DNA of 64,000 nucleotides, taken from an uncultured Clostridia bacterium (GTDB lineage Bacteria; Bacillota; Clostridia; Peptostreptococcales; Anaerovoracaceae). How positions within the stretch are numbered: the stretch's first letter is position 1; every line of letters starts with the position of its first letter. This document shows positions 17,023 through 26,391 of this stretch, piece by piece. A program made the position numbers and the translations under genes. The DNA lies in assembly GCA_938034165.1 (NCBI GenBank), contig CALHKP010000006.1, positions 38,075-102,074 of the forward strand, read 5' to 3'. Under the pieces are notes generated by a model that ran no database searches, was not told where the DNA came from, and saw nothing but the letters and a program-made list of their open reading frames with translations.

Positions 17023-18156
17023 TTACAGTACGCGAGCTCTGATGATAAACGGTGCTTCAGGAACTTTTTCTACAGGTTCTGCCAAAGTTACTATTGTATA
17101 TCCATACTCACCTCTTGTTTTTCCTATGATGGAGTTAACCTGAAGGCCTGTAAGAAGTTCAGCAAGGGCCATTACAGGATTTTCTTCTCCTTTTGTTATA
17201 AAAGTTATTCTGTTTTCGTCCTTCTTAGGACCTGCGTTTACTGCAGGGAAGTTGACTGAGTTTGTGATATTTCCGTTTTCGATATAATCCATAAGCTCGT
17301 TGGCTGCCATTATTGCACAGTTGTCTTCAGCTTCTGCTGTGGAAGCTCCCAGGTGAGGAAGTGAAACAACACCTTTTTTGCCCAGGATTCCTGCTGTTGG
17401 GAAATCTGTTACGTATTTAGCCAGAACTCCGGTTTCGAGAGCAGCGAGGACATCATCTTCAACTATCAGTTTATCTCTTGAGAAGTTGAGAAGCTTGAGT
17501 CCTTCTTTTGCCTCTGCGAGAACTTCTTTGTTTATCATTCCTTTTGTTGTATCGGTTGCAGGAAGGTGAAGAGTAACAAAGTCACATTCTACAAACAGAT
17601 CTTTTAATTCAGGAACTGTTTTTACAGCCGGTGAAAGTCTCAGAGCGGCGTTTACGCTTAAATAAGGATCATATCCGATTACCTTCATTCCCAGGTCAGA
17701 TGCTGCGTTTGCAACCAGGGCGCCGATAGCTCCAAGTCCGGCAACACCCAGTGTCTTGCCTTTGAGTTCACTTCCTGCGAACTGGCTCTTGCCTTTTTCT
17801 ACAGTCTTTCCAACTTCGCCTGTGAGACCTGATGCCCATTCAAGTGCTTCCGGAATGTTTCTTGCTGCCAGGATCAAACCTGCAAGTACGAGTTCTTTTA
17901 CTGCATTTGCGTTTGCTCCCGGTGTATTGAATACCACAATTCCTTCTTCTGCGCATCTGTCAAGGGGAATATTGTTAACTCCGGCACCCGCTCTTGCGAT
18001 TGCCAGAAGCTCCTTATCAAAGGTCATTTCGTGCATATCCTGACTTCTGACTAAAATACCAGAGGAACAGCAGACTTCGTCAGAAATTGTGTATAAGTCA
18101 CTAAATTGTGCTAAGCCTACCGGTGATATTTTGTTTAGTTTTGATATTTTGTACAT
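17023..18156 (-). CDS. serA: D-3-phosphoglycerate dehydrogenase
   Basis: 377 residues; first step of serine synthesis (3-phosphoglycerate to 3-phosphohydroxypyruvate, NAD-linked). GVAGLGAIGALVAN is the NAD loop, NFSRDKLI replaces the usual NxARG substrate-arginine segment, and VVSLPHLGASTAEAE carries the catalytic His. Residues from about 310 form a short ACT-like regulatory tail, as in the compact SerA type of this group. ATG 18156 follows GAGGAGG. It is divergent from serC across a palindromic control region, so both serine genes are likely co-regulated. Confidence 0.92.
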   Translation of the reverse strand: MYKISKLNKISPVGLAQFSDLYTISDEVCCSSGILVRSQDMHEMTFDKELLAIARAGAGVNNIPLDRCAEEGIVVFNTPGANANAVKELVLAGLILAARNIPEALEWASGLTGEVGKTVEKGKSQFAGSELKGKTLGVAGLGAIGALVANAASDLGMKVIGYDPYLSVNAALRLSPAVKTVPELKDLFVECDFVTLHLPATDTTKGMINKEVLAEAKEGLKLLNFSRDKLIVEDDVLAALETGVLAKYVTDFPTAGILGKKGVVSLPHLGASTAEAEDNCAIMAANELMDYIENGNITNSVNFPAVNAGPKKDENRITFITKGEENPVMALAELLTGLQVNSIIGKTRGEYGYTIVTLAEPVEKVPEAPFIIRARVL

Positions 18157-18194
18157 TTGAAGTACCTCCTCTAATATTTATAAATTTTAATGAA

Positions 18195-18223
18195 ATTATA
18201 TCACTTAGGCACTTTACTTTCAA
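18195..18223 (-). promoter_or_regulatory. Promoter of serA
   Basis: Minus strand TTGAAA (18223-18218), 17 bases, TATAAT (18200-18195). Confidence 0.82.
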
Positions 18224-18235
18224 TAGCTAAAGTGC
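18206..18235. promoter_or_regulatory. Palindromic operator between serA and serC
   Basis: Half-sites TTAGGCACTTTA (18206-18217) and CTAAAGTGCTAA (18227-18238) are inverted copies around a ten-base centre. The element covers the -35 box and spacer of the serA promoter and lies upstream of serC, the position expected of a repressor site for both. The regulator is unknown. Confidence 0.6.
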
Positions 18236-18283
18236 TAAAATAGTTAGCAAATATTATTTTTGAGCCGAATGGAGGGCAAACTT

Positions 18284-19375
18284 ATGACAAAACAGAATCG
18301 TGTATTTAATTTTTCCGCAGGACCATCGATGCTTCCTTTAGAGGTTATTGAAGACGCAGCTTGTAACCTTGCCAGCTACGAGGGGTGCGGGCAGTCTGTG
18401 ATGGAAATGAGCCACCGTTCAAAAGAGTTTGGTAAGATAATCGAGGATGCAGAAAAAAACCTCAGAGATATTATGAACATTCCGGAAAACTACAAGGTAC
18501 TCTTTTTGCAGGGTGGAGGAACATTACAGTTCGCAATGGTTCCGCTGAATCTAATGACAAAATCAAAAAAAGCTGATTACGTAGTAACCGGATCATGGGC
18601 AAAGAAGGCAGCAAAAGAAGCTAAGAAATTTGGTGACGTTAAGATCATCGCAAGCTCAGAAGAAGATACATTCTCATATATTCCAAAGATTACAAAGGAA
18701 GATATCAGACCTGATGCAGATTATGTTTATGTATGCTTTAACAACACTATATATGGAACACATTTCCCATATATTCCTGAAACAGGAGATATCCCTCTTG
18801 TAGCAGACATGTCAAGCTGCATACTCAGCGAAGACATAGATGTAAGCAAGTTCGGTCTAATTTTTGCCGGAGCGCAGAAAAACGTTGCACCTGCAGGTGT
18901 TGTAATCGTAATTATCAGAGAAGACCTGATCGGTCATGCTGACGAGAGTGTTCCTACATACCTTGATTACAAAATTCATGCAGACAATGATTCAATGTAT
19001 AATACACCGCCATGTTTCCCTATCTATATCGCAGGAGAAGTTTTCAAACATATCCAGAAAATCGGTGGACTTTCAGCAATGCAGGAACTGAACGAAAAGA
19101 AAGCGAAGAAACTCTATGATTTCATAGATTCCAGCGAACTCTTCAAATGCCCTGTAAATCCTGAAGACCGTTCACTTATGAATGTTGTTTTTGTTACGGG
19201 CGACACTGATCTGGACAAAAAATTTGTTTCAGAAGCCAAAGAAGAGGGTATGGTAAACTTAAACGGACACCGTTCAATCGGTGGAATGAGAGCTAGCATT
19301 TACAATGCTATGCCAATGGAAGGTATAGATAAGCTAATAGAATTCATGAAAAAATTTGAAGCCGAAAACAAATAA
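18284..19375 (+). CDS. serC: Phosphoserine aminotransferase
   Basis: 363 residues, normal for SerC, the PLP enzyme converting 3-phosphohydroxypyruvate and glutamate to phosphoserine. FNFSAGPSMLP is the diagnostic N-terminus; LQGGGTLQFAMVPLNL binds phosphate, and the PLP lysine is in FGLIFAGAQKNVAPAG. NGHRSIGGMRASIYNA is the C-terminal signature. ATG 18284 is seven bases after GGAGGG; an upstream in-frame TTG at 18260 is rejected. ApgM follows 64 bases downstream. Confidence 0.95.
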   Translation: MTKQNRVFNFSAGPSMLPLEVIEDAACNLASYEGCGQSVMEMSHRSKEFGKIIEDAEKNLRDIMNIPENYKVLFLQGGGTLQFAMVPLNLMTKSKKADYVVTGSWAKKAAKEAKKFGDVKIIASSEEDTFSYIPKITKEDIRPDADYVYVCFNNTIYGTHFPYIPETGDIPLVADMSSCILSEDIDVSKFGLIFAGAQKNVAPAGVVIVIIREDLIGHADESVPTYLDYKIHADNDSMYNTPPCFPIYIAGEVFKHIQKIGGLSAMQELNEKKAKKLYDFIDSSELFKCPVNPEDRSLMNVVFVTGDTDLDKKFVSEAKEEGMVNLNGHRSIGGMRASIYNAMPMEGIDKLIEFMKKFEAENK

Positions 19376-19439
19376 TTCCGGTGGATTATGGTATAATGAA
19401 TTCTGTAGCCGTAAGATAACAGGAAACGGTAGGTAGAAT

Positions 19440-20648
19440 ATGAAATATCTTGTGGTGGTTCCCGATGGAGCAGGGGACGAAAAAATTGAAGCTCTGGGAG
19501 GTAAAACTCCTCTGGAGACAGCTAACTTATCATTTATAAACAGTCTTGCTCAGAAGGGCGAAGTAGGTATGGTAAAAACTATACCTGATGGAATTGCACC
19601 GGGCAGTGACGCGGCGAATTTGTCTGTAATGGGATATGATCCATCTGTTTATCTGACAGGAAGATCGCCTCTCGAGGCAGCCAGCATCGGAATCGAAATG
19701 AATGATACAGACGTTGCATTCAGAACCAATATTATTACTGTTGAGGGTGATGGCCCTTATGAGGATCTTACTATTGTAGACCACAGTGCAGGAGATATTA
19801 CTACAGAAGAAGCAGATGAATTGATAAAAGCAGTTAATGAAGAATTTGCAGATGATAAGGTAAGATTTTACACAGGAACATCGTACAGACACTGTATGAT
19901 AGTCCATAACGGCAGAACTGATTATGAACTCACTCCGCCTCATGACGTTTTATCATGCAGAGTGGGAGATCATCTTCCAAAGGGTGAGGATGCGGAATTT
20001 TTGACTTCTATGATGAAGAGAAGTTACGAGATACTGAACAACCATCCTGTAAACGTTAAGAGAAGAGAAAAAGGCCTCAGACCGGCAAACACTCTATGGA
20101 TCTGGGGACAGGGCAAGAAGCCTCAGCTTTCTCCGTTCTATGACAAATATAAGCTTACAGGTACGGCAATCAGTGCAGTTGACCTAATCAAAGGAATTGC
20201 GGCATGTGCAGGACTTTCCAGCGTTGATGTAGAAGGTGCTACAGGTACTCTTCATACTAATTTCAAGGGCAAAGCGGATGCGGCAATCGAAGAATTCAAA
20301 AAAGGCAAAGATTTTGTTTATGTTCACCTTGAAGGTCCAGATGAATGTTCACATCAGGGCGATATGGAAGGCAAAATTAAATGTTTGGAGGATATCGACA
20401 AAAAAATAGTTGAACCTATAGTGGAAGCTTTGAGAGAAGCAGGGGAAGACTTTAAGGTACTGGTAGTGCCGGATCACAGAACACCTCTTGCAATCAGAAC
20501 TCATTCAGATCCTCCGGTACCGTTTGTTATCTATAATTCAACAGACGAAAAACCGGTGGATGAGAGCAGAAGTTTTTGCGAGGTATCGGGACAAAAGGGT
20601 ACATATTTTGACAGCGGATTCGCTATGGCAGATTATTTTTTTAAGTAA
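19440..20648 (+). CDS. apgM: Cofactor-independent phosphoglycerate mutase, archaeal type
   Basis: 402 residues of the alkaline-phosphatase superfamily ApgM group (COG3635), some members of which have been proposed to act as homoserine kinase. Metal ligands are expected in VVPDGAGDE, GSDAANLSVMGYDP, LEGPDECSHQGD and VVPDHRTP. As a mutase it interconverts 3- and 2-phosphoglycerate in glycolysis; next to serC and serA a role in supplying 3-phosphoglycerate is natural, whereas the nearby aspartokinase fusion makes homoserine kinase also conceivable. ATG 19440 follows GGTAGG. It is one unit with serC. Confidence 0.9.
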   Translation: MKYLVVVPDGAGDEKIEALGGKTPLETANLSFINSLAQKGEVGMVKTIPDGIAPGSDAANLSVMGYDPSVYLTGRSPLEAASIGIEMNDTDVAFRTNIITVEGDGPYEDLTIVDHSAGDITTEEADELIKAVNEEFADDKVRFYTGTSYRHCMIVHNGRTDYELTPPHDVLSCRVGDHLPKGEDAEFLTSMMKRSYEILNNHPVNVKRREKGLRPANTLWIWGQGKKPQLSPFYDKYKLTGTAISAVDLIKGIAACAGLSSVDVEGATGTLHTNFKGKADAAIEEFKKGKDFVYVHLEGPDECSHQGDMEGKIKCLEDIDKKIVEPIVEALREAGEDFKVLVVPDHRTPLAIRTHSDPPVPFVIYNSTDEKPVDESRSFCEVSGQKGTYFDSGFAMADYFFK

Positions 20649-20657
20649 AAAGTATTT

Positions 20658-22139
20658 ATGAAGAAGAAAAACAAAATAATTTCATGCTTAATAATTGTTG
20701 CAATGCTGATTTCCGGCATTGCAACTTGTTATGCAGACGATTGGGATCAGGGAACTGACGGCACATATGACTATGATTATGGTGTAAGCGATGATCAGAC
20801 GTATGATGATCAGGGTTACGACGATCAGATGTATTATGAAGAAGTCTATGAGCCGGAAGTGGTTGAAGAACCGGTGGTTCAAGAAGAAAAGAAAAAGACG
20901 GGGAAAAAAGGCGAGCCTGAACTTTATTCTGATGCGGCGGCAATTTATTGCAAGAACACAGGTGAGATAATCTATAGCAAGAAATTAAAAAGCAAGATGT
21001 CTCCATACAGCATAACCAAGGTTATGACAGCGCTTCTTGCTGTACAGAAACTTCCTCTGGATCAGGAAGTTACGGTTTCGGTCGAGGCTGCTTCTCAGGA
21101 AGGCTCAAGTATGGAGCTTAAAGAAGGAGAAGTTATCAAGGTAAAGGATTTGCTTTATGGTCTTTTGATGCTTTCCGGCAATGATGCCGCTTATGCTCTT
21201 GCAGAGGCTGTATCAGGTGATGTTTCTTCGTTTGTGGATCTTATGAACGAGACGGCTAAGAATATCGGCTGCAAAAATACTTTGTTCTCAACTCCGTCCG
21301 GATTTATAAATGATGTTTCGGAGCATTATACAACTGCAAAGGATATGATGGAAATTCTGCGTGTTGCCTTTGATAACGAGACGGTCAAAGAAATTGCGGG
21401 AACAAAGAAACATAAGATTCCTGCTACAAATGAGAGTGAAGAACGTGTTCTAAAAAACAAAAATGAGGTGCTTCTGTCATCAGACAATTATGTTGCGGGA
21501 AAGACAGGTTACTGGGACGATTACAACAGTTCTATTGTTATGGAATATAACAAAAATGGACTGGAGCTTTTGATTGTTCTGATGGGCTCTCAGGCTGACA
21601 AACGGCTTGCAGATTGCAATGAGCTTGTTAAGTATGCGACTAAAAAGGTTCGTGGCATAGATGTGGTAAAAGCAGGTGAGGCTGCAGGAAAGGTCGGAGT
21701 AAAACACGGAGCAAAGACAAGCATAAAAGCATATACTTTGACAGCGGGCGTTGCCTATTTACCGAAGGAAGGCTCAGAATCACTTATAGATACAAAAGTT
21801 ACTATGAATGATGATGTTAAGGCACCGGTGAAAAAAGGTGATGTTGTAGGTTCATATAACATATATGTCGGAGACGAAATAGTAAACAAGATTCCGCTGG
21901 TGGCAAAGGAAGATGTGAAAACAGGCTGGATTTTGTCATACATAGGAATTTCTAATAACGTTACAATAGTTATATGTATCGTGCTGCTGCTTGTACTTGC
22001 ACTTCTGATTACAAGACTTATCAACAAAGCAAATGCAAAAAAAAGAAAACGAGCAGCCAGAAAAAGAATGGCTATGGAGATTGCAAAAAAGCAGCTTGAA
22101 AAAGAAGAGTACGACCGTAGAAGAGGATGGCGTTATTGA
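20658..22139 (+). CDS. D-alanyl-D-alanine carboxypeptidase (peptidase S11, DacA/DacF-like)
   Basis: 493 residues. A signal peptide (1-26) is followed by a low-complexity acidic Asp/Tyr/Gln segment (28-75) and the penicillin-binding domain with Ser118-x-x-Lys121 (SITK), Ser173-Gly-Asn and Lys282-Thr-Gly. It trims the terminal D-Ala from peptidoglycan stem peptides. Near the C-terminus a membrane helix (NNVTIVICIVLLLVLALLI) and a strongly basic tail anchor it, so this is not the usual amphipathic-helix anchor. Its start has a weak ribosome site (AAGTAAAAAG) and its stop codon overlaps the uvrC start. Confidence 0.92.
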   Translation: MKKKNKIISCLIIVAMLISGIATCYADDWDQGTDGTYDYDYGVSDDQTYDDQGYDDQMYYEEVYEPEVVEEPVVQEEKKKTGKKGEPELYSDAAAIYCKNTGEIIYSKKLKSKMSPYSITKVMTALLAVQKLPLDQEVTVSVEAASQEGSSMELKEGEVIKVKDLLYGLLMLSGNDAAYALAEAVSGDVSSFVDLMNETAKNIGCKNTLFSTPSGFINDVSEHYTTAKDMMEILRVAFDNETVKEIAGTKKHKIPATNESEERVLKNKNEVLLSSDNYVAGKTGYWDDYNSSIVMEYNKNGLELLIVLMGSQADKRLADCNELVKYATKKVRGIDVVKAGEAAGKVGVKHGAKTSIKAYTLTAGVAYLPKEGSESLIDTKVTMNDDVKAPVKKGDVVGSYNIYVGDEIVNKIPLVAKEDVKTGWILSYIGISNNVTIVICIVLLLVLALLITRLINKANAKKRKRAARKRMAMEIAKKQLEKEEYDRRRGWRY

Positions 22140-24025
22140 TGTTTGATATACAGGAAAATTTGAAAAAACTCCCGGATTGTCCGGGAGTTTATCTGCATAA
22201 GGACAAACTTGGGCAGGTAATATATGTAGGAAAGGCGGTTTCGCTTAAGAAAAGAGTGAGACAGTACTTTCAGAGCTACGGAAAATCGACTCCTAAGTTG
22301 AGGGCTTTGACGGAAAATATTTCTGAGTTTGAATATATAACATGTGCGACTGAGATGGAGGCGCTGATTCTTGAGTGCAATCTGATAAAAAAGTATATGC
22401 CGAAGTATAATGTGCTTTTGAGGGATGATAAGACTTATCCTTACATTGCTGTTACAGTGGCCGAGGATTATCCGAGAGTATTCAAGACAAGAAATGTAAA
22501 AAGAGACGGAAGCCGTTATTTCGGACCCTACAGCGACGCATCGGCAGTAAACGATATCGTGGAGCTTCTAAACGATGTATATAAACTGAAACGCTGCAAT
22601 TATACGCAGTTTCCGGAAAATCATAGACCTTGCCTGAATTATCATATAGATAGGTGCGGTGGAATATGCACAGGGAAAATCACAAAAGAAGAATACAGAA
22701 AATCTGTGGACATGGCGGTGGACTTTCTTTCCGGTCACGAGAAGACTTTGATAAATCAGCTTACGGCAGAGATGCAGAAGGCATCTGATGAGATGCGGTA
22801 TGAAGAAGCTGCGAAGCTCAGAGATTCCATTACAGCGGCAAAAACTCTCAGCGAGACACAGAGGGTCAGCATGGTCAATGCAGGGGACATAGACGTTGTT
22901 ATTCCTGTGAGAGACTTTGATAATTCTTTTGTAGTCCTGTTTACTGTAAGAGACGGTAAGCTGAGCGGCAGGGAAACTTTTGAGATACAGTCATCGGAAT
23001 TTGATAAAAAATCGGAAATGAGTGCCGAATTCATAAAACAGTATTATACGAAGTGGGCTGAAATACCAAAAGAGATAATGCTAGAAGAAATGCCTGAGGA
23101 GAGTGCTCTTTTAGAGGCATATCTCGAGAACTTCGGGCACAAGGTTAGAATTTTTGTTCCACAAAAAGGAGAAAAGAAAGCAATTCTAAAAATGGCCCAA
23201 AATGATGTGAATGAAATGCTCAAAACTATTTCGGAAAAGGCACAGCTTAGCAGAGAAAAGAAATCGATGCTCAGAACGGCTATTTATGATATTCTCTTGA
23301 AGGCAGGATATGACAGACAGCCCGGAGGCCTTATTATGGGACCTGATGGTACATGTGATGTTGTGGACAGAAGTGAGTACAGGATAGAGTCCTATGATAT
23401 TTCCAATACAAACGGGGTCGACTCGGTGGGTGCGATGGTTGTGTTTGAGGGAACCAGGAGGATAAAAAAGGACTACAGAAGGTTCAGAATCAAGACTGTC
23501 ATAGGACCTGATGATTATGCTAGCTTGGAGGAAATGCTTACCAGAAGGTTTCAGAGAGCAGGCAAAGGGGATCCGTCTTTTGCTGTGATTCCGGATGCTG
23601 TATTTATGGACGGAGGCCTTGGACAGGTGCATGTGGCAGAGAAGGTTCTGGCTGAACTGGGGTTTGACATTCCGGTCATAGGTCTTGCAAAGGATGACAG
23701 CCACAGGACGAGGGCTATAGTATTTGATGACGGAAGCGAAATAGATCTGAAGAACAATGGCGTTTTGTTCAAATATGCGGGCACAATTCAAGAAGAGGTT
23801 CACAGATTTGCAATAGAATATCACAGAAATTTGCGTGGCAAAAAAGCCATAACTTCGGTGCTTGATGAGATTCCTTCAGTTGGACCTGTAAGGCGAAATG
23901 CCCTTCTTGCAAAGTTCGGCTCAGTGGAGGCAATAAAAAAAGCCGCAATAGAGGAACTGATGACGGTTGACGGAATAACAGAGAGCGTGGCCGAAAAAAT
24001 TTGTGAATTCTTCGTAAAGAAATAG
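22139..24025 (+). CDS. uvrC: Excinuclease ABC subunit C
   Basis: 628 residues. UvrC makes the two incisions in nucleotide excision repair with UvrA and UvrB. The GIY-YIG domain (1-95, GVYLHKDKLGQVIYVGKA), the UVR coiled-coil motif (about 200-235), the RNase H-like 5' nuclease domain (ESYDISNTNGVDSVGAMVVFE, FMDGGLGQVHVAEKVL) and the C-terminal helix-hairpin-helix pair (IPSVGPVRRNALLAKFGS) are all there. The start is ATG 22139, sharing ATGA with the upstream stop; an in-frame ATG four codons earlier gives a non-conserved N-terminus. Confidence 0.97.
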   Translation: MFDIQENLKKLPDCPGVYLHKDKLGQVIYVGKAVSLKKRVRQYFQSYGKSTPKLRALTENISEFEYITCATEMEALILECNLIKKYMPKYNVLLRDDKTYPYIAVTVAEDYPRVFKTRNVKRDGSRYFGPYSDASAVNDIVELLNDVYKLKRCNYTQFPENHRPCLNYHIDRCGGICTGKITKEEYRKSVDMAVDFLSGHEKTLINQLTAEMQKASDEMRYEEAAKLRDSITAAKTLSETQRVSMVNAGDIDVVIPVRDFDNSFVVLFTVRDGKLSGRETFEIQSSEFDKKSEMSAEFIKQYYTKWAEIPKEIMLEEMPEESALLEAYLENFGHKVRIFVPQKGEKKAILKMAQNDVNEMLKTISEKAQLSREKKSMLRTAIYDILLKAGYDRQPGGLIMGPDGTCDVVDRSEYRIESYDISNTNGVDSVGAMVVFEGTRRIKKDYRRFRIKTVIGPDDYASLEEMLTRRFQRAGKGDPSFAVIPDAVFMDGGLGQVHVAEKVLAELGFDIPVIGLAKDDSHRTRAIVFDDGSEIDLKNNGVLFKYAGTIQEEVHRFAIEYHRNLRGKKAITSVLDEIPSVGPVRRNALLAKFGSVEAIKKAAIEELMTVDGITESVAEKICEFFVKK

Positions 24026-24045
24026 AAAATATTTGTATACTTGTG

Positions 24046-24074
24046 TTGAATTAAGTATCAATAAATGTTATAGT
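24046..24074 (+). promoter_or_regulatory. Promoter of the DUF1292 gene
   Basis: TTGAAT, 17 bases, TATAGT. Confidence 0.68.
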
Positions 24075-24132
24075 TAAACGAGTGTTATGCACAGAGCATA
24101 AGAAAATAAGAATAATACTGCGGGAGGTAGAC

Positions 24133-24402
24133 ATGGCAGATAACAAAAATAATTATGAAGAAGAAAACTTCATCACACTGGAATTTGATGACGGCGTAGA
24201 AATCGAATGCGAAATCATGGGCATATTTGACTGTGACGGAGTAGACTACATTGCTTTAATTCCACAGGATGAAACAGATGACGTTTACATCTACGGATAC
24301 AAAGAAGTAGGCGAAGACGAATTTGAACTTGTAGACATCGAAGACGAAGCTCTTTTCGAAAAGGTTGTTGCTGAATTCGATGCAATCATGGACGCTGAAT
24401 AA
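24133..24402 (+). CDS. DUF1292 family protein
   Basis: 89 very acidic residues (many Asp and Glu) with the DUF1292 pattern ITLEFDDGVEIECEIMGIFDCDGVDYIALIPQ split over two beta strands. Members are small cytoplasmic proteins of Firmicutes with no known function, often near Holliday-junction or translation genes. ATG 24133 follows GGGAGG. It has its own promoter and terminator, so it is a single-gene unit. Confidence 0.88.
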   Translation: MADNKNNYEEENFITLEFDDGVEIECEIMGIFDCDGVDYIALIPQDETDDVYIYGYKEVGEDEFELVDIEDEALFEKVVAEFDAIMDAE

Positions 24403-24414
24403 TATGCGAAAAAC

Positions 24415-24445
24415 AAAAGACCTCGTTGGATGGGGTCTTTTTTAA
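24415..24445 (+). terminator. Terminator of the DUF1292 gene
   Basis: AAAAGACCTC and GGGGTCTTTTTT form a stem with a 7-base loop and T tract. Confidence 0.88.
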
Positions 24446-24530
24446 TGGATGCGCCCGCGGACGCTTTTTATTCAATTTTTCATTTTTAACCTATAGGCTA
24501 ACTTTCGACTTGTATGTGATGCTCATTTCT

Positions 24531-24779
24531 TTAGATATCGGTAGGCTCTTCATCAGCTTCCTGTGGCTGAGCTTCGGCGCAGTCTGAGTTTTCCGGATTT
24601 TGGACTTCCTTTTTTGGCTTGATTCTGATTCGGCGTGCAAATGCTATTGTAAGGAAAACGCACATAAACAGACCTAGGATGAATCTTGCGTCTTTGATGT
24701 CGAGCATCAGTCCTTTTACGCAAACAAAATCAAGAATAATAAAAATAAGAGTTATCCATGCATTTCTTTTGTCAATCAT
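24531..24779 (-). CDS. Small membrane protein, unknown function
   Basis: 82 residues with two hydrophobic helices (WITLIFIILDFVCVKGLML and FILGLFMCVFLTIAFA) joined by a short polar turn, then a basic segment RRIRIKPKK and an acidic, Pro/Glu-rich C-terminal tail. By the positive-inside rule both termini are in the cytoplasm. A strong ribosome site (AAAGGAG, seven bases before ATG 24779) supports a real gene. I do not recognise the family. Confidence 0.7.
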   Translation of the reverse strand: MIDKRNAWITLIFIILDFVCVKGLMLDIKDARFILGLFMCVFLTIAFARRIRIKPKKEVQNPENSDCAEAQPQEADEEPTDI

Positions 24780-24917
24780 TTTTAAATCTCCTTTGATAAG
24801 CTAAATAACAGTATAACATGACAGATGGCGGATATACAAGGAAAGCCCGAAAAATAGGAAAACGAATTTGCAGAAAAAAATATGGCTAAAAAAATCCGTT
24901 ATTTTGAAAAAAACCAC

Positions 24918-24947
24918 TTGCAAAACAGAATATGGCCATGTTATACT
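24918..24947 (+). promoter_or_regulatory. Promoter of tRNA-Leu
   Basis: TTGCAA, 18 bases, TATACT, about 18 bases before the mature tRNA. Confidence 0.75.
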
Positions 24948-24964
24948 AGGTGAGTAGTCATTTT

Positions 24965-25047
24965 GCGGTCATGGCGGAATTGGCAGACGCGCACGGTTCA
25001 GGTCCGTGTGGGAAACCATGGGGGTTCGAATCCCTTTGACCGCACCA
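24965..25047 (+). tRNA. tRNA-Leu (anticodon CAG)
   Basis: An 83-base class II tRNA with a short variable arm. GCGGTCA pairs with TGACCGC in the acceptor stem, the anticodon stem CACGG/CCGTG encloses TTCAGGT (anticodon CAG, 24999-25001), GGTTCGAATCC is the T arm, and the 3' CCA is encoded. It reads CTG codons. Confidence 0.97.
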
Positions 25048-25051
25048 CATT

Positions 25052-25082
25052 AAAAAAGCTGTGTTTTTACACAGCTTTTTTT
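25052..25082 (+). terminator. Terminator of tRNA-Leu
   Basis: AAAAAAGCTGTG, loop TTTTTA, CACAGCTTTTTTT. Confidence 0.93.
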
Positions 25083-25116
25083 CATACCTAGAAGAGTTAT
25101 ATAGTCCAACTATTTT

Positions 25117-26373
25117 CTATAATTTATCTGCAAGATCTTTTGCAGCAACGCATGCGGAAGAATAAGCAAACTGTATGTTATATCCACCGGTTTTTCCGTC
25201 CACATCAAGGACTTCGCCTATAGCATACATTCCGGGAACGGACTTGATTTCCATGGTGGATGTTTTTATGCTTTTTAGGCTGATGCCGCCTCTAGTTACC
25301 ATTGCTTTGTTAAATCCTCCCGGATAATCTATTTCGAATTCATCGGCAATGACAAATTTTGCAATTTCAGAAGCCCTTTGGCAGGCGCGTTTTTCCAGTG
25401 CCTGAGCAAAGCTCTTGGGTAGGCTGTATTCAGAGGCCAGAATATTTGCTGCCTTGGATCTACTTTCCGAAATCATCTTGGAAATTTTCTTTTTCTCGGA
25501 CATATCAAAGGTCTTACCTAGATAGTTAATAGACAATATATCGCCGGGTTCAGCATCTCTGCTGAGATGCAGGATGCAGGGACCTGAAAAATTTCTGTCA
25601 GTCAGTAGCAGATCTCCTGTCTGCTCTGCTATTTTCTTCCCATCGCGATAAAGAGATACATGGGCATCTCTAAAGGATATGCCTGAAAGTTCGCTGTAAG
25701 GATAATTCTTTGTGAACAAAGGCGCTAGGGCCGGCACAAGTGGCGTAACGGACATGCCGGGAATTTCTCTGAGAAGGGGAAACATGCTGCCGTCTGAGCC
25801 GGTAGACGGATAAGAGCAGCCGCCGGAGGCGATTATCACATACTTTGCTTTGTAAAGCCCATTAGCTGTCTGTACAGAGTGAAGTGTCGAGAAAGCCGAG
25901 TTATTGCCACCGAACGCCTGATCGTTCAATTCATGAGCCATTGGATCTTCACCGGCAGGAGTTATTCCGGTAACCTTTTCGTTAACTATATCAAATCCAT
26001 TTGCTTTGCTTTGCTTAAGAAGAAGCTCGAGAACGTCTCGAGCTTTCATTGATTTCGGAAAAACTTTGCCGTCGTCACGAGTGACAAGAGGAAGTCCATG
26101 GGATTCGAAGAAGTCCATCATCGAAAGATTATTATATTTATACAGGCAGCTTCTTACTTTGCTGCCGTTTTCGAAATAACAGGATATGAAATCCTTTATG
26201 GAGCCACTGTGGGTCAGATTACACTGACCGCCTCCGCTCATCAGAAGCTTGAGTCCCGGGGACTTTGATCCGTCGAGGATTATCCCATTTACCTTGTGTG
26301 AAAGTACAGAAGCAAAGAAAAGACCGCTGACACCTGCTCCGATTATAATTACATCATAAGTTTTTGCTTTCAT
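25117..26373 (-). CDS. FAD-dependent oxidoreductase of the HI0933/YhiN (BaiN-like) family
   Basis: 418 residues. The N-terminal dinucleotide loop VIIIGAGVSGLFFASVL binds FAD, LLMSGGGQCNLTHSG and GKVFPKSMKARDVL are family signatures, and YAIGEVLDVDGKTGGYNIQFAYSSACVAA is the C-terminal FAD-contact block. Members have been described as aminoacetone oxidase-like and as bile-acid-modifying BaiN; the substrate here cannot be told. It lies 18 bases after sppA with no terminator between, so it is the distal gene of that operon. Confidence 0.87.
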   Translation of the reverse strand: MKAKTYDVIIIGAGVSGLFFASVLSHKVNGIILDGSKSPGLKLLMSGGGQCNLTHSGSIKDFISCYFENGSKVRSCLYKYNNLSMMDFFESHGLPLVTRDDGKVFPKSMKARDVLELLLKQSKANGFDIVNEKVTGITPAGEDPMAHELNDQAFGGNNSAFSTLHSVQTANGLYKAKYVIIASGGCSYPSTGSDGSMFPLLREIPGMSVTPLVPALAPLFTKNYPYSELSGISFRDAHVSLYRDGKKIAEQTGDLLLTDRNFSGPCILHLSRDAEPGDILSINYLGKTFDMSEKKKISKMISESRSKAANILASEYSLPKSFAQALEKRACQRASEIAKFVIADEFEIDYPGGFNKAMVTRGGISLKSIKTSTMEIKSVPGMYAIGEVLDVDGKTGGYNIQFAYSSACVAAKDLADKL

Positions 26374-26391
26374 TTTGTATCACTCAATTAC

